A DNA stretch of 64,000 nucleotides from Trichobilharzia szidati (lineage: Eukaryota > Platyhelminthes > Trematoda > Strigeidida > Schistosomatidae), in the NCBI GenBank assembly GCA_944472155.2, contig OX235271.1:27970977-28034976 (forward strand), given 5' to 3'. Within the stretch, counting starts at the first letter, position 1, and each line of letters begins with the position of its first letter. The notes under the pieces are model-generated. The model had not been told where the DNA came from. It worked only from the letters and a program-made list of their open reading frames with translations, and did no database searches. Positions 42,263-53,704 of the stretch are shown piece by piece. Made by a program: the position numbers and the translations under genes.

Positions 42263-43544
42263 AATTACTGGAAGTACTGGACACCTATTTCATCCTAGTT
42301 TGAGACTCTGCATTAGTATACACCCATTTTACAGACCAATAAGTCTAAACTTCATTATTACTTCTACAAAGTATGAATGTGTTGTTTTTTGACAGAATAA
42401 AATGACTGGCGAATAGTCTTATGTATTAAACATTGTAACTCTTTTCTTGAGAAGAAATATACCACGTTCATATTCCTATTCAAAGCAAGATAATAACTGC
42501 GCTATGTTGTTACTTCCTGTCTGAAACAATCCACTATTGTGAGATGGTTGAAGGCAGTTGGTAGGTAGCTCTTGACCTTGGTTTCGTCCTCATTAGAGTT
42601 AAGAACACTGACTGATCATCCTAGCGACTAATTACTGTATGCAACACAGTACCACAGGAAGTCAACTGCGATCTCGGATAGCCAAGTTGTAATATCTCTG
42701 ACTGCAGCAATGAATAGCAAGGTTTTGAATGTTGGAGGGGACATAAGTTCCTTCACTGTTGCAGCACTCCCTACTGACGGGTGATAACATGTACGAAACC
42801 TAGGTTTAGCCAAGTCTTCCCGCCGATTACCGAAAAACATCTAACATCAGTTCGGAGTGCACTAGGATAGCGAACTACCTAGCATGATGACCACCTTACC
42901 ACCTTACCTCAGCAACAAGGTCTAGATACATGACATTGATTACTCTCTATTTACCAATCAATTCTCCAGGTTTAAGCTATAATTTGGTTTCTGCACCAAG
43001 GAGTTTGTCCTTCAGGCGATTTCTGTGCTTATTCGCGATCTACCTGTCAATTATAATGTCAGTTTTAACAGTTCATCTTGTTTATGAATGGTCATCCAGT
43101 AGTACACAATACAGCCTCTTATAACTAAGTGTCACTATATTGGACTGATAAAGTTTATAATGCCGCTACTGGAATAATGAAGATGATTTGAAGCTTAGGC
43201 GGTTGTTTCCAGCGTGGCTATATTCTCTAAAGCAAACACTGAAAATGCTGTCTAGTAGAACAACCAAAGCTTTGCAATTAAATCGACCAGGTCAGAGGAG
43301 AAAACTAAATCAAAAAGTATCACACATTGTTTAAATTTTAAGTTGATTGAAGACATAGGCATACATACTGGTCAGGATTGAAACTTATTCATCTGACTGG
43401 GTTACGTTTCACTGGGTTCACGGACGGCTACAGACGAACAAGACTGCCATCCAGTGATTGGATCACTTTGAACTAGCTACTAAGAGAGGTTGTGGTTTAT
43501 TCGTCTGGGTAGTCGACTCTCCTGCATGTCACCCTCCAGAAACT
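42263..43544. other. Spacer with SINE-3 and SINE-4 scraps
   Basis: About 42265-42340 has the inverted SINE-3 words TGGACACCTATTTCATCCTA and GTTTGAGACTCTGCATTAGT. About 42770-42910 has the SINE-4 tail (ACCTAGGTTTAGCCAAGTCT, CGGAGTGCACTAGGATAGCG). The remainder shows no gene. Confidence 0.45.
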
Positions 43545-46020
43545 AAATCATAGCTTGCCATTCGCGTTTCCCTCTGGTAGGTCATCTGGTTTTCGATAAC
43601 AAGCGAAGATATCTGTTGATGAAAGTCTCCACCATACCGGAAATGCTTTCAGTAATGCAAGAGTCAAGTCGCTGAACCATATGGAATCAATGAATGACTT
43701 GATATTAGTGCTGAAAATCCGGATCTTGTTCTTTATGCAGACTGCAACAGATTTCCATACTGATTTCAGATTAATGAATGTCTTCCTTCCTTTTCCTGTC
43801 GTTGTCGGCTTTGACATCTTCGTCTTTAGCACCTGTAGTTGAAACAGTGTGGTCTGGATAAGTGAAAGAGGTGATTTCCCTTAGACATCTCCTAATGATA
43901 ATGATTATCGCTTGTTGATATTGGTTGGACATTTCCATCAGCTGTCTTCTCTATGGTCACTTGAAGTGCTATCTTCCCTGCTGACCTCTTCTGTCAACTT
44001 TCTACTTTTTGCCTGTACATATTCGAGCTTGTATAACACCAGACACTAGTCATTCGCTGAGTCCATGTCTTATAGGGTCATTTGTCAGCCTACCAAATGA
44101 TCCAGTCCTCCACAATCAGGAGTATCATCTCTGATACTAGAAAGTCTTGTCTTATTCATTCCTCTCTTCATTCAAAGCCTTCAGCGAGTTTTTTGCTGTG
44201 AATTGCTTGGCATGTAGTTTCATCATATACCTGTTGAGTGGCGTTTAAGAATATTTTTCGCGCTACACTCCTTAGTATCAAAGCAGTCCCCAAATTACAC
44301 TATCAGACACCTTTCCGAAGTCCATGAAGATGTATAAAAGAGTTTTTTATCACTCTATGCTCTGTTCGAAGAGAATAAACAGTGTTATAATTTGATCCTC
44401 ACATGATCTACTCCCTCTCTGAATCCAGTCTGTTTCGAGATAAAGTTTGTATTCAGGATGTGTTTAAGACTTTCCCGGATGGATGCCCCTTAATTTTTTT
44501 CTTTCGGTGAACAGGAGCATGCTTCTGCAACAGTTCTTGCATAGGCATGAGTTATTTTTACCCGATAGTTTAACAAGGTAGCCCTTCTTCCAAATGGCAG
44601 ATAACTTTCCTTCATTACGAACCTTCTACAGTAGTAGCGTGGGCATGTCTTCTGAGTTCACTGGGTCCGTTTTCAATACTTGTGAAGGGATCCTATCTAG
44701 ACGTTCTGCTCTCCCAGGTGGCTCTCTGTAAATTTGTGGCATTCGATACTTCTGAATTTGTTGGGGGATGGTGTTTACTGGTAGTTCTGCGTTTGCTGGT
44801 GGTATTTCTGGATGTGTTGCAAGTGGTGGTCGATTTGATGGTCTTTCGAAGTGATGGCACCAGAGTTTCCTCCCTTCTAGATTCTTAGTAATTGGCTTTC
44901 CTTCATATTGTTAACCTGATTGCTTGAAACAGTTTTGTGAGATCTCTTATCTGCAGCCTGTTATGCTTCAGTAGGTATTGCCACATAAAAGTGTCTTTTG
45001 TCTTTCCTAGGACTCTGTTTCATCACTTCTTTCTTCACTGTTGTGTAGATTATATTCCTTGTTCATCTCTATATTAGTCCCTCTTCTGTTTTACCATCCT
45101 TCTCTTCTAAATGACCTTCTAGGCGTCCGTAGTGAGCCATTCTTTGTCTTTTCTCTGTTTCCTTCCTAAGGCCGCTATGCAGGTTTCTCCCGACGTCACT
45201 TTTGAAGAATTCCAGTGTTCTTTCAGGCTGGTTTTCTTGGCCATGTTGCTTGATGTCCCCGACTTACCTCTGATGCAGGCTGTGAATGTGTCCTTTGTAT
45301 TTTTGTTCTTTAGTTTTTGAGTGTCGATCATGAATTTCGGTTTATCACCAGTCGTTATGAGAACTGTCAACTTGATTTTGAAGGTTCCTTGCACAAGAAT
45401 GTGGTATGAACGCGAATCTGCTCCTCTTCTCGTTCTTGCGTCCAGTTGACCACCTCTCCCTGCTTTCCTCAGATTAAGGTGAAGTCTGTCTGATTCTTGA
45501 TGTGAGTGTCTGGTAAAACTGACGTCACCTTTTGTTTGTCCTTGTGCTATCCCCAATCACAAGATGATTAAAGGTGCAGGAGTCTGCCAAGAGTTCTCAT
45601 CCATTTCCATCAGTGAGTGCCTCTCTCTCAGTGTCCCATGATAGGTTCTCTTCATGTATTGTCTGCTCCCAGTTTTGCATTCATACAACCCACCAGGGTT
45701 TTGCTGTCACCATTTTGGGTCTTGTCCATTACTGTTTGTAATTGTCTGTAGAAGTTTCCCTTCTGCATGAGAGCCATGGAGGCTGTTGGTTATAATTTTG
45801 GGCGTCCAATTCCATTCTTTCTATTCTCACAGGTACCTAGTGCTTCTGTACCACATCTAATTTCTTGCGCAATCTGAGGAGGCTTTTCAACATCAGATAC
45901 GGTGAGGGACATTCAATATTACTTTGCAAACTTTCACTTTCGTTGAAAGAAGATACATCTGTCAACCGGCTACTCTTTGGCGTCCTCCTGAATTCAAGTG
46001 GCGGATAATTTTCTCTGTGC
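43545..46020 (-). mobile_element. RTE-A LINE, long decayed copy
   Basis: The most extended RTE-A copy here. Reading the minus strand from 46020 to 43545: a linker/endonuclease-adjacent region (the 145-codon frame at 45119-45556 includes GRGGQLDARTRRGADSRSYH and KNTKDTFTACIRGKSG, where the family has its EN-to-RT linker); RT fingers near 44700; palm and GVRQ equivalents at 44100-44250; thumb at 43700-43950 (LKTKMSKPTT.., FINLKSVWKS). The terminal CCCTATGTTCC end is missing or beyond recognition on the left. Stops and indels are frequent. The 45119 frame is a remnant of the element, not a host gene. Confidence 0.7.
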
Positions 46021-46152
46021 TTTGAAGTCCAAGCTGAGATGGCGTTGTTTTTTATTGGGTGGGTCTGCCAGCCTCACACTTACCTTTCCCTGTTTTCTGA
46101 GCTTAAAACCAGACAGTATACTAGGAGAGGTTCTTATTCTACTTATTTAGAT

Positions 46153-47160
46153 ATTTTATTATTATTATTATTGTTTCCTTAAATTCCGAGAGAAACATAG
46201 GGCTTCAGCCGCGCGTCTCCATTGCGTTCGGTTCTCTGCCACAGTCTTCACCTGGCTCCAAGTATACCCACACCCTTTCATCTCCTCTTCACATCACCTC
46301 CTCCAAGTCACTCCACCCTCGCACTGACGACCAACTCGCCACTTCCCTTTCGGGTTCCACTCGAGCAATGGCTTGTCTGGTGATGTCACTTGATGCATTG
46401 TTTCCTGAGAGTATGGCCAGCCAATCCATCTCCATTTCCTCCTGCCTATTTGTTTCACAATCGGTTTCTGCTGAGTTGGTTCGCTCCCAGAGATCCCACC
46501 CTGTTGCTGATCTTTTCTGGCCGGCTGGCCATCTGATCTTGAGTAGTACTGAGCGAAGAGAACTGTTAATGAAGGTCTGTAGTTTGTTTCAGATGCTTTT
46601 TATGACGCGCAGTGCAAGTCTCTGATCCATATAGTAAGTAGCACTGACTTCACATTGGAGTTGAAAATCCGGATCTTATTTTCATTCTGAGGCTGAGTGC
46701 TGTTGACTTCCACACTGACTTGAGAGTAGTGAAATCTTGTCTTGCTTTTCCGATCCTTGCCTTGATATCCTCGTCAGTTCAGTCTGCCTGTAGTTGAAAC
46801 GATGCTTCCTAGGAGGGTAGTTAAAAGAGGTTGTTTCTTTCAGGTTCCTTCCATTTATGCTGATCGTTGTCTGCTGTTCTTCTTCTTGTCCAGGAATCTT
46901 CATCACCTCTGTTTTCTCTATGTTCACCTGCAGTCCTATCTGCTCTGGATGCTTCTTCTGCCAACTTGTTGCTTGTCGCTTGCGTATCTTCCAGTTTGTG
47001 GGAAATCAGACATATATCATCGGCGAAGTCCATATCCTCCAAGTTGTTTTTTGTGTGTATCCATTTTATGCCTGTTTCCTCACTGCCCGCTGTTTGTCAC
47101 ATTATCCAGTCTACTGCAATCAGGAAAATCTTTGGCGATAACAGGCAGACTTGTCTTACT
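46153..47160 (-). mobile_element. RTE-A LINE, 5'-truncated copy, subfamily of 1260-2370
   Basis: TTATTATTATTATTGTTTCC, then GAAACATAGGGCTTCAGCCG start the inverted end. The minus strand encodes MNIEKTEVMKIPGQEEEQQT, EDMDFADDICLISHKLEDTQ with an intact FADD at about 47018-47029, and ends after GVRQ-type sequence near 47160. It shares EKTEVMKIPG and SINGRNLKE wording with the plus-strand copies at 1260 and 8640, marking one subfamily, while the 20449 and 31620 copies form another. Confidence 0.85.
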
Positions 47161-47639
47161 TTGACCATTTTTAATCAATGATTTCGTGAGAACAGAATCA
47201 TGTTGTTTATACTTTAGTGGTAAATCCCCCGTCATACACAGCCATAAAGCAGGTCAGTCGTGACCGAGCTTGCACACTGGTAGGGTGTCTGTTTGTAGCG
47301 TCGAATAAGTAATGTCTGAGTCGTAGAAGAGACATCAATCCCTTCATGGTTTCTCATATACCTTGCTGGTGACTGTAGATACTTATATAAATATGGTCAA
47401 GAACTCTCTTGCTCTCAGTCACCTCACCTACTTGTCAATATTATTCGCCATTGACTTACATCCGGTTGTGTGACTAGTGAAATCAGATCAGATCGCGTAA
47501 ACACCAATAATATTAACTGTGAGGAAATCTATAGTCTCTTCGTAAGTATCATCTCCATAAATCCTAAGTAGGCTTTACCGGGCAACAAAGCGAACTTTCG
47601 AAATTTTTTAGAGGACTTTTCAACAGTGAACATCCATAA
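47161..47639. other. Spacer, nothing recognised
   Basis: A possible tRNA-headed remnant near 47250-47330 (GTGACCGAGCTTGCACACTG) is too weak to assign. Confidence 0.4.
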
Positions 47640-48030
47640 ACGCATTACCAGGAATCAAATCGGGAACCCACAGGTTACGAGAGCAAGTCCGTTGACCACT
47701 TAGTCACTTGCGATGGAATTCATTGACACCCGAATTCCAAGTTTGTCACCTCGCGATAGATAGCACTGCCCTCGTCAAAGCCACCGATGAACATCCAGTT
47801 CACTTTGACATGATGGACGTTACTGGTCACGACTTTTCACTACAGATTCAGGAAGCACATTCGGTAACCATTAGCAGGCTGGTGATTGGTATTCCAATCG
47901 TAGGAATGTCTTGGGTTCTATCCCTTAAGGGGTTGTGGTTGTCTATCATTGAGGAGTCTCGAAATAGGATGAAACTGCTACGCAGTGGTCTCTCTAACTG
48001 ATGCTGATTCGTGACGAAAATCCAACAATT
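47640..48030. repeat. SINE-3 pieces in opposite orientations
   Basis: About 47640-47720 is an inverted head (CACAGGTTACGAGAGCAAGT, CCACTTAGTCAC). About 47735-48030 is a plus-strand copy: TCGTAGGAATGTCTTGGGTT..TATCCC as T-arm remnant, AATAGGATGAAACTGCTACG and GTCTCTCTAACTGATGCTG. Again the heads face each other, as at 5745 and 12925. Confidence 0.5.
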
Positions 48031-48226
48031 GAGATCTTTCTTCATATATGCTTATATTGAGATTTAATGCGGAAGGGATAAATCCATTCAGTTGAATGTA
48101 GGTTTTCAAATAGGTTATCTGATTGAAGCTTCTAACTGATTCAAACCTCATGCAGCATAAACTACTCCAGCTGGTGGCAAAGTGCTTCAGTATTAGCTAA
48201 TATTCCTCCTTCGTGAAAGCGTTTGT

Positions 48227-48467
48227 ATACTTTTTTTTATTTCCTTCACGTTCCCCAGTGGAACATAGGGCTTCAAGCTAGGGGCTTGAAGTTTCTGTAG
48301 CAGTGTTTAGTTATTTTACAGGATGGGGTTGCTAGCCTCATGCCCAACCTTTCCTCTTCACCAGCATTATTTCTGGCTTAGCGAGGTAAAGGAGTTCGTC
48401 GGCAGGGGATCGAACCCCGGACCATGTGCATGGTCGGCGAGCGTCCTAACCACTATGCCACCGACGC
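48227..48467 (-). mobile_element. SINE-1, minus-strand, complete
   Basis: TTCCTTCACGTTCCCCAGTG, GAACATAGGGCTTCAAGCTA, GGGTTGCTAGCCTCATGCCC, TGGCTTAGCGAGGTAAAGGA, GGATCGAACCCCGGACCATG and GCCACCGACGC. AAAGCGTTTGT (48216-48226) and AAAGCGTGTGT (48468-48478) form an 11-base duplication with one mismatch. It is a young, nearly consensus copy. Confidence 0.9.
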
Positions 48468-49026
48468 AAAGCGTGTGTCGGAGGTGGGACAATGCGAATT
48501 CACTGAAGAGTAGTAGTGAAACCAATGATGATGTCAAGTAGTTGAGCACTTCCTGGTCAGATCGAAATGATCGAAACACCGGACAGGTGTTTCCCTCACC
48601 TCAAACAGTGAGATTTGCAGATAACGAATACAATTTTATGCATTATCAGATCACCGACGTAGGTGGCTAGAATTTGAGGTTGTCTGAGCTCCTAGTAGAC
48701 CACTCATGAGCTATGTTGAAAACTAGCGTAACAGCATGTTTAGTGTTAAAATCATTTCGATCTGATTTCTAGCTGGTCATAGCAATCAGTTGTCGTGGTA
48801 GTAGTAGTGCATAGCATCATGACATTTTCAGTTTCCCCCTGAAGTTACTGAAAAGACTAAATTTTTGATGGGCAACATGCTTCCAGTCGAATCCCCTAAT
48901 ATCTTTATACAAAAAGCTGAATACGAATGGAAATTACTTGTTGACTGATAGAAGTCATTCTGCATCAAATGAAGAACTAGACGCATAATATAAATCAAAT
49001 CAAAGTACCCTACTGGAGTCCAGTTG

Positions 49027-49275
49027 CCAGCCCAAATAGCTCAGTTGTAAGGTCTTTGACTAAAGAACTGGGTTACTTGCGTTCGAACCTCAGAGATGAC
49101 ATGACTTCCTTCAAGGTTGCAGATACTCCAAGCTAACGATTACCAACAAGTATGGAACCTGGGTTTAACCAAATCTTCCTGTAGATTGCCTTCAACCACC
49201 TAACAACAATTTAGAGTGTACCGCCACTGAGAGCCACCCAGGATAGTGGCCAGATTGCAAACATAACTAATGGAA
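49027..49275 (+). mobile_element. SINE-4, tRNA-headed
   Basis: CCCAAATAGCTCAGTTGTAA is a good A box; GCGTTCGAACCTCAGAGATG is a good B box/T arm. The unrelated body follows: CTTCCTTCAAGGTTGCAGAT, GAACCTGGGTTTAACCAAAT, ACCGCCACTGAGAGCCACCC and GATAGTGGCCAGATTGCAAAC. Tail fragments of the same family lie at 42770-42910 and 54345-54460. Confidence 0.7.
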
Positions 49276-49490
49276 TTCAAGTTTGATCCCTACCTGACGT
49301 CATTTAGAGAACTACTGGAAAACTGGCTGTGAGTACTCGCCAGCTGTCTCATCTTAGTTTGGGACTTTTCAGCAGTAGGCACCAACCAGCGTTCGAGCCC
49401 AGGACCTTCCAGTTACAACGCAGGCTCGTACAGCATTCAGCTATTGGGACCAGATCCAGTGGCCTATGAATTCCAACTCCACCCATTTCG
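49276..49490 (-). repeat. SINE-3, minus-strand copy
   Basis: GTCATTTAGAGAACTACTGG (tail), CGCCAGCTGTCTCATCTTAG, GGCACCAACCAGCGTTCGAG, CAGGACCTTCCAGTTACAAC and ATTGGGACCAGATCCAGTGG, all in inverted SINE-3 order. Confidence 0.65.
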
Positions 49491-49878
49491 TGATTTTTCA
49501 CTAACTGATATCAGATCATGAACAAACTTGAAGCAAATCGAATTCCTACAAAGTATCTCTGTTAACATATCAAATCCTAGTGTGGATGATTCGTCCCATT
49601 CGGGATTCATCAAGTGAATGTAACTGGATGTAGGAATAAAAATCCATTTCAGAAACCATCAACTGTGGTTACTGTCAGATAATGTATGGATATAGGCTTT
49701 CAGAAAGTTGAATGACTTCGACTAAACGACGAGCAGTACTCATTTCGTTGCTGTAGTTATTCTTCCTGGGATTCTTCTAATAAATAGTTATACAGACTTC
49801 CATAAACACACAGTAGACAATTCTCAGTGTGTTTCATTGCAGAATAGTTATTCCTTGTATAGAATCTTCAAGTAAAAT

Positions 49879-49966
49879 AATAATTTTCGATAGTTTGGTT
49901 TGTAAGGATTAGTTATGCTTTTACGAGTTGATCACGGACTTACAAACCAAACTATCGAAAATTATT
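49879..49966. repeat. Perfect 28-bp inverted repeat (hairpin)
   Basis: Positions 49879-49906 and 49939-49966 are exact reverse complements, with a 32-base loop. The left arm plus part of the loop (GGATTAGTTATGC, GAGTTGATCACGGAC) equals the inverted SINE-3 tail at about 50297-50358. The right arm is the same TTACAAACCAAACTATC word seen at the end of that tail. Confidence 0.9.
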
Positions 49967-50360
49967 CTGATGCTCGCTAGTGACTTGCTACAGATTGGAG
50001 CTTCCTGGAGTTCTAGTGAGAAGTCGTGACCAGTGAGGTCCAATTAGAAGTCACGTGTGTGGATGGATGTCCCACCAACGACAATAGTTGGGGTCGCGCT
50101 AAAATCACGAATTGGTAGAAGTTAGAATTTATGAGCCATTGAATCGGGTCCCAGTGGCTAAATGGTAACCGAGCTTGCCTTGTAACCGGAAGGTCCTGGG
50201 TTCGAGTCCCAGTGGGTGCGTACTGCCGATGATTCTCAAACTAGGATGAAACAGCAGCTGTCCAGTACTCCCTGGTTTTCAATGGTTCTCTAACTGATAT
50301 CAGTCCGTGATCAACTCGTAAAACATAACTAATCCTTACAAACCAAACTATCTAAAATAA
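49967..50360 (+). mobile_element. SINE-3, best-preserved copy
   Basis: Body: GATGCTCGCTAGTGACTTGC, GAGTTCTAGTGAGAAGTCGT, GACCAGTGAGG, GGTAGAAGTTAGAATTTATG. tRNA-like part: CCCAGTGGCTAAATGGTAAC (A box) and GGTCCTGGGTTCGAGTCCCA (B box). Tail: GGGTGCGTACTGCC, GGATGAAACAGCAGCTGTCC, GTTCTCTAACTGATATCAGT, CGTGATCAACTCGTAAAACA and TTACAAACCAAACTATC. The tRNA-like part sits in the middle, not at the 5' end. Confidence 0.75.
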
Positions 50361-50629
50361 TAATAATAAATGACAGTACGCCATTTGACACAATATTGTT
50401 CTCTCTCTCCCCCTCTCTCTTTGAAGAACGCCGTAATTCTCCGCGAGATCAGTTTTTATTCATTTCCTATGAAAAAAACTGCTTAACAATGTAACTGACT
50501 GGCATTTAGGGCTTTCCATGTGATGAGTACAGATTATAGCGTTACTGAATGACGAAACTCATGTGAATCCATGAAAAGTTTTATCCAGTATACTGGATGC
50601 AAACAGTAATCAAGTGCGTCTTAATTATT

Positions 50630-51245
50630 ATTATTTATTATTGTTTCCTTTAATTCCTAAAGGAACATAGGGCTTCAGCCGTGCGTCTACATTGCGTTCG
50701 GTTCTCTGCTACAGTCTTCACCTGGCTCCAAGTCTACTCACACGTTTTAATCTCCTCTTCACATGACCTCCTCCAAGTCACCCACCTTCGCACTGACTTC
50801 ACATTGGAGTTGAAAATCCTGATCTTTTGATCTTTTTGATGCTGAGTGCTGTTGACCTCCACACAGAGTTAGGAGTAGTGAAAGCTTGTCTCGCTTTTCC
50901 GATTCTTGCTTTTATATCCTAGTCAGTTCCGTTTGCCTGTGGTTGAAACGATGCTTCCCAGGTAGGTAGGTGGGTAAAGGAGGTTGTTTCTTTCAGGTTC
51001 CTTCCATTTAATGTTGATCGTTGTCTGTTGTTGTTGTTCTTGTCCAGGAATCTCCATCACCTCCGTTTTCTCTATGTTCACCTGAAGTCCTATCTTCTCT
51101 GGATGCTTCTTCTGCCAACTTGTTGCTTTTCAATTGAATATCTTTCAGTTTGTGGGAAATCAGACATACATCATCAGCGAAGTCCAGATCCTCTAAGTTT
51201 TTTGTGTGAGTCGATTTTATGCCTGTTTCCTCATTGCCCACTGTG
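50630..51245 (-). mobile_element. RTE-A LINE with internal deletion
   Basis: TTATTATTTATTATTGTTTC and TAAAGGAACATAGGGCTTCA start the inverted end. Near 50797 the C-terminal part (CACCTTCGCACTGAC) jumps directly to TTCACATTGGAGTTGAAAAT, omitting about 300 bases present in the sister copy at 46153-47160. The minus strand ends with LEDLDFADDVCLISHKLKDI and the GNEETGIKS equivalent, with FADD kept. Confidence 0.85.
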
Positions 51246-51483
51246 CGTTTTAAGAAGACTAAGGAATTAGCATCACACTTTTGATTCCTTAACTTTTAAT
51301 ATCCCGTACCTCGAAGGCTGACTTTATTTTAAAAAGAAACTATTATCATTAGCTTGAACTACTCCTAAAAACTATTGGCTAGGCAACATTTTTGAGTATT
51401 AATCAGCTTTTCAAACAGGTGGTTCACTTTGTGAGTTTCTTTCAAACACTAAAAGGACGTAATATATACTGATATCTACTAAT

Positions 51484-51715
51484 ACATACTACTGATTAGC
51501 TGAAATGAGTAGTTGTATACTAATCACATCACCTAGTAGAGCTTGCCAGGCAACGAATCAGATCGAAGTGATGCAGATAGCGATAGGGTCCATTTTGCTT
51601 TGTTTGGAGGCAAGCACATCAGTGAGGTGTACCTGGTTTGATTCACCTCAGAGAACGGAATCAACTCAAACCACCTGTGTTCATGTTGATCAGCTAGTTA
51701 CTTGGGTCAACTGAC
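51484..51715 (-). repeat. Repeat G, inverted copy, decayed core
   Basis: TACTACTGATTAGCTGAAAT at the left is the inverse of the common CAGTAGTATA tail. On the minus strand, CCAGGTACACCTCACTGATG, TGCTTGCCTCCAAA and CAAAATGG occupy the place of GGGTACA..CTGATGAG..GTGAAACGG, so the GAAA box is changed. Confidence 0.45.
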
Positions 51716-52263
51716 AATTTGACAAATCCATTTTGCGATTTGCAATTTACACAGTTTGAGAAGGTGAAGTTTCCCTGCAGCTTTCTTTGAAAGCCGAAAT
51801 TATTAAAACACAATGTGATGTAGTCGGCTTGATACCGTAAATGACAATGAGGGAAGCAAGCACAAGTGTACACCACTATATACCACTGCCTATTTCATAT
51901 AAGAAGTTAGATGCCATAGCTCACATCACCCATCTGCATAGTGTATTCACACAATAGATTCGCATTCATCTGATAACACAGTTACTTATTATAAGAATTT
52001 TTATGAAAAATAACGAAGTGCTTAGCAGTGAAACAAGGAAATATAAGAGTACATGTATTTCAGTTTCAAAAGCGAATTTACCAAAGAAGATGAACTGATA
52101 TCAGTGGGAGAGCCTGTATCGCCCTCGTTTGAGACTCTTCAGCAGTGCTCACTTTAAACTTAAAACTAATCATATTCCTTCAGATCAACACTTGAAGACA
52201 TATTAGGTGCATCGGAATCTCTTAGACTTGCATAAACTTTAAATAAGACCCTAAATGCTTTAA

Positions 52264-52690
52264 TTATTATTATTCTTTCACTTTTATCCTAAGTGGAACA
52301 TATGTTCTCAATAGCACATCTCCACATCCCTGTGTTCTGTTTGGTCTCTTTTGGCTGGCTCCATAACTGCCCATAAGCTTTCATCTCCTCCTCACACGAT
52401 CTCCTGTATGTCACCTTCGGATTGAAAACTGACTCATCATTTCTCATTCAGGTTCCAGTCAAGCGAGATCCTGGCATGTGATACCACTCAGCGGTTTTCT
52501 TAGCGTGTTTCCAATCAATCTGCATTTTCTTCGGTATGTTAATTGGGTGATGGGTCCTTGTTTTATTCGCTGCCAGGATTACTTGTTACTTATTCCTTCT
52601 AGTCGGCCATCTGATCTTCAGTATGGAGTTAGAGAAGGCATCTGTTGTAGACACGCCAAGTCTCTGAACTATAATCGTTAATAGGTTTAA
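52264..52690 (-). mobile_element. RTE-A LINE, old copy
   Basis: TTATTATTATTCTTTCACTT, AGTGGAACATATGTTCTCAA, CAAGCGAGATCCTGGCATG, TGATCTTCAGTATGGAG and GGCATCTGTTG follow the inverted 3' end to C-terminal order. Two 67-codon or shorter frames here are shadows. Confidence 0.7.
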
Positions 52691-53040
52691 CGGAAGAGTT
52701 TAAAAGACTTATAGGCAAATACTTTATACTTCACTTTTACAATACTTTTCATTATTGAGGTGCTTCAGCGTTCATTCTGCACCAGTAGTAAGTTCCTCAG
52801 AGTTGATCTACTTCCGAAGCGTCTAAGATGTTTATTCTGTTGTCTTATGTATTTACAGAGATGAATTTAAAAAGATGTATAGATAGCCATTTTCATGGGT
52901 TTTCATTTACATGATGTCAACTTGATGATTCTTAAGAATTCTTTTAGGAATTCTTTTTACTTTATGTCGACAAGATGAACTGTGAGTAAACTTGATATAT
53001 GTGTAAAACTTGGGCACTGTGGTAGTAAGTAATTCCATAT

Positions 53041-53704
53041 TAGTTTGTTTATTAGATGTATCACACAGTGAAACAGTATTATTGTTTACTGGATGACGTT
53101 TCGAACAAAACTTTCTTTGTTCACAGTCATATCAATTATAATCAAGCTTTGTTGGTTAAAGGATCCTGTAGAGCCTTTAAAACAAAACAATTTAGTTTAT
53201 CTAATACGCTGCAGGAATGAATGTCAGGTCAAACACATAGGTCAAACTAGTAGAACAGGGACAGTCAGACTAGCTGAACATAAAAACTTAGCAAAATCTA
53301 GATTGGTTGATCCAAATAAGATAAGAAATCTAGAGAATAGTTCAACTATAGCGTTCACTACAAGCAGTTACACACAACCATACAATAGGATGGGTTAGGT
53401 TTGTAGTTTCAAAATCTAATGTAACAGGGTGGAGGAAGAGATTGATAACAACGGAAGCTTTGTTTATCGAATCAACTGCAAATACGTGTAATAGGAATGA
53501 TTCAACATCTGTCCAGCCAGATATCTGGAAAATTCTACTACCTCAACGACGACAAATAGGAGAAAACAAAGAAAACTATAGAACTCAAGTTTCGAAGTTG
53601 TGTGATTATAATTGATATGATTGTGAACAATAATAAATTGTGTTGTCATCCAGTAAACTTTATTACTGTGTCACTGTGTGATACATCTAACATAAACAAA
53701 CTAG
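53041..53704 (+). pseudogene. Mini Penelope-like element with inverted termini and GIY-YIG domain
   Basis: The left end (about 53042-53145) is the reverse complement of the right end (about 53600-53703): ATGTATCACACAGTGAAACA against GTGTCACTGTGTGATACATC, and GACTGTGAACAAAG against the matching inner word. Between them the frame from 53155 encodes NNLVYLIRCRNECQVKHIGQ, TSRTGTVRLAEHKN: the GIY (VYLI) and YIG (HIG) strands, the QTSR arginine and the EH pair of a GIY-YIG nuclease. Then, in another frame, GWRKRLITTEALFIESTANT and QPDIWKILLPQRRQ to the stop. No reverse transcriptase is present, so it is a 5'-truncated copy capped by an inverted terminus, an arrangement known for Penelope-like elements. 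The start codon at 53093 lies inside the inverted end and is artificial. Confidence 0.75.

Noticed and set aside
45119..45556. 145-codon minus-strand frame as a host gene
   Set aside because: Its position and neighbours place it in the endonuclease-to-RT linker of the decayed RTE-A at 43545-46020.
49020..49110. Functional tRNA at the SINE-4 head
   Set aside because: A and B boxes are good, but the spacing and the fused repeated body mark it as a SINE.
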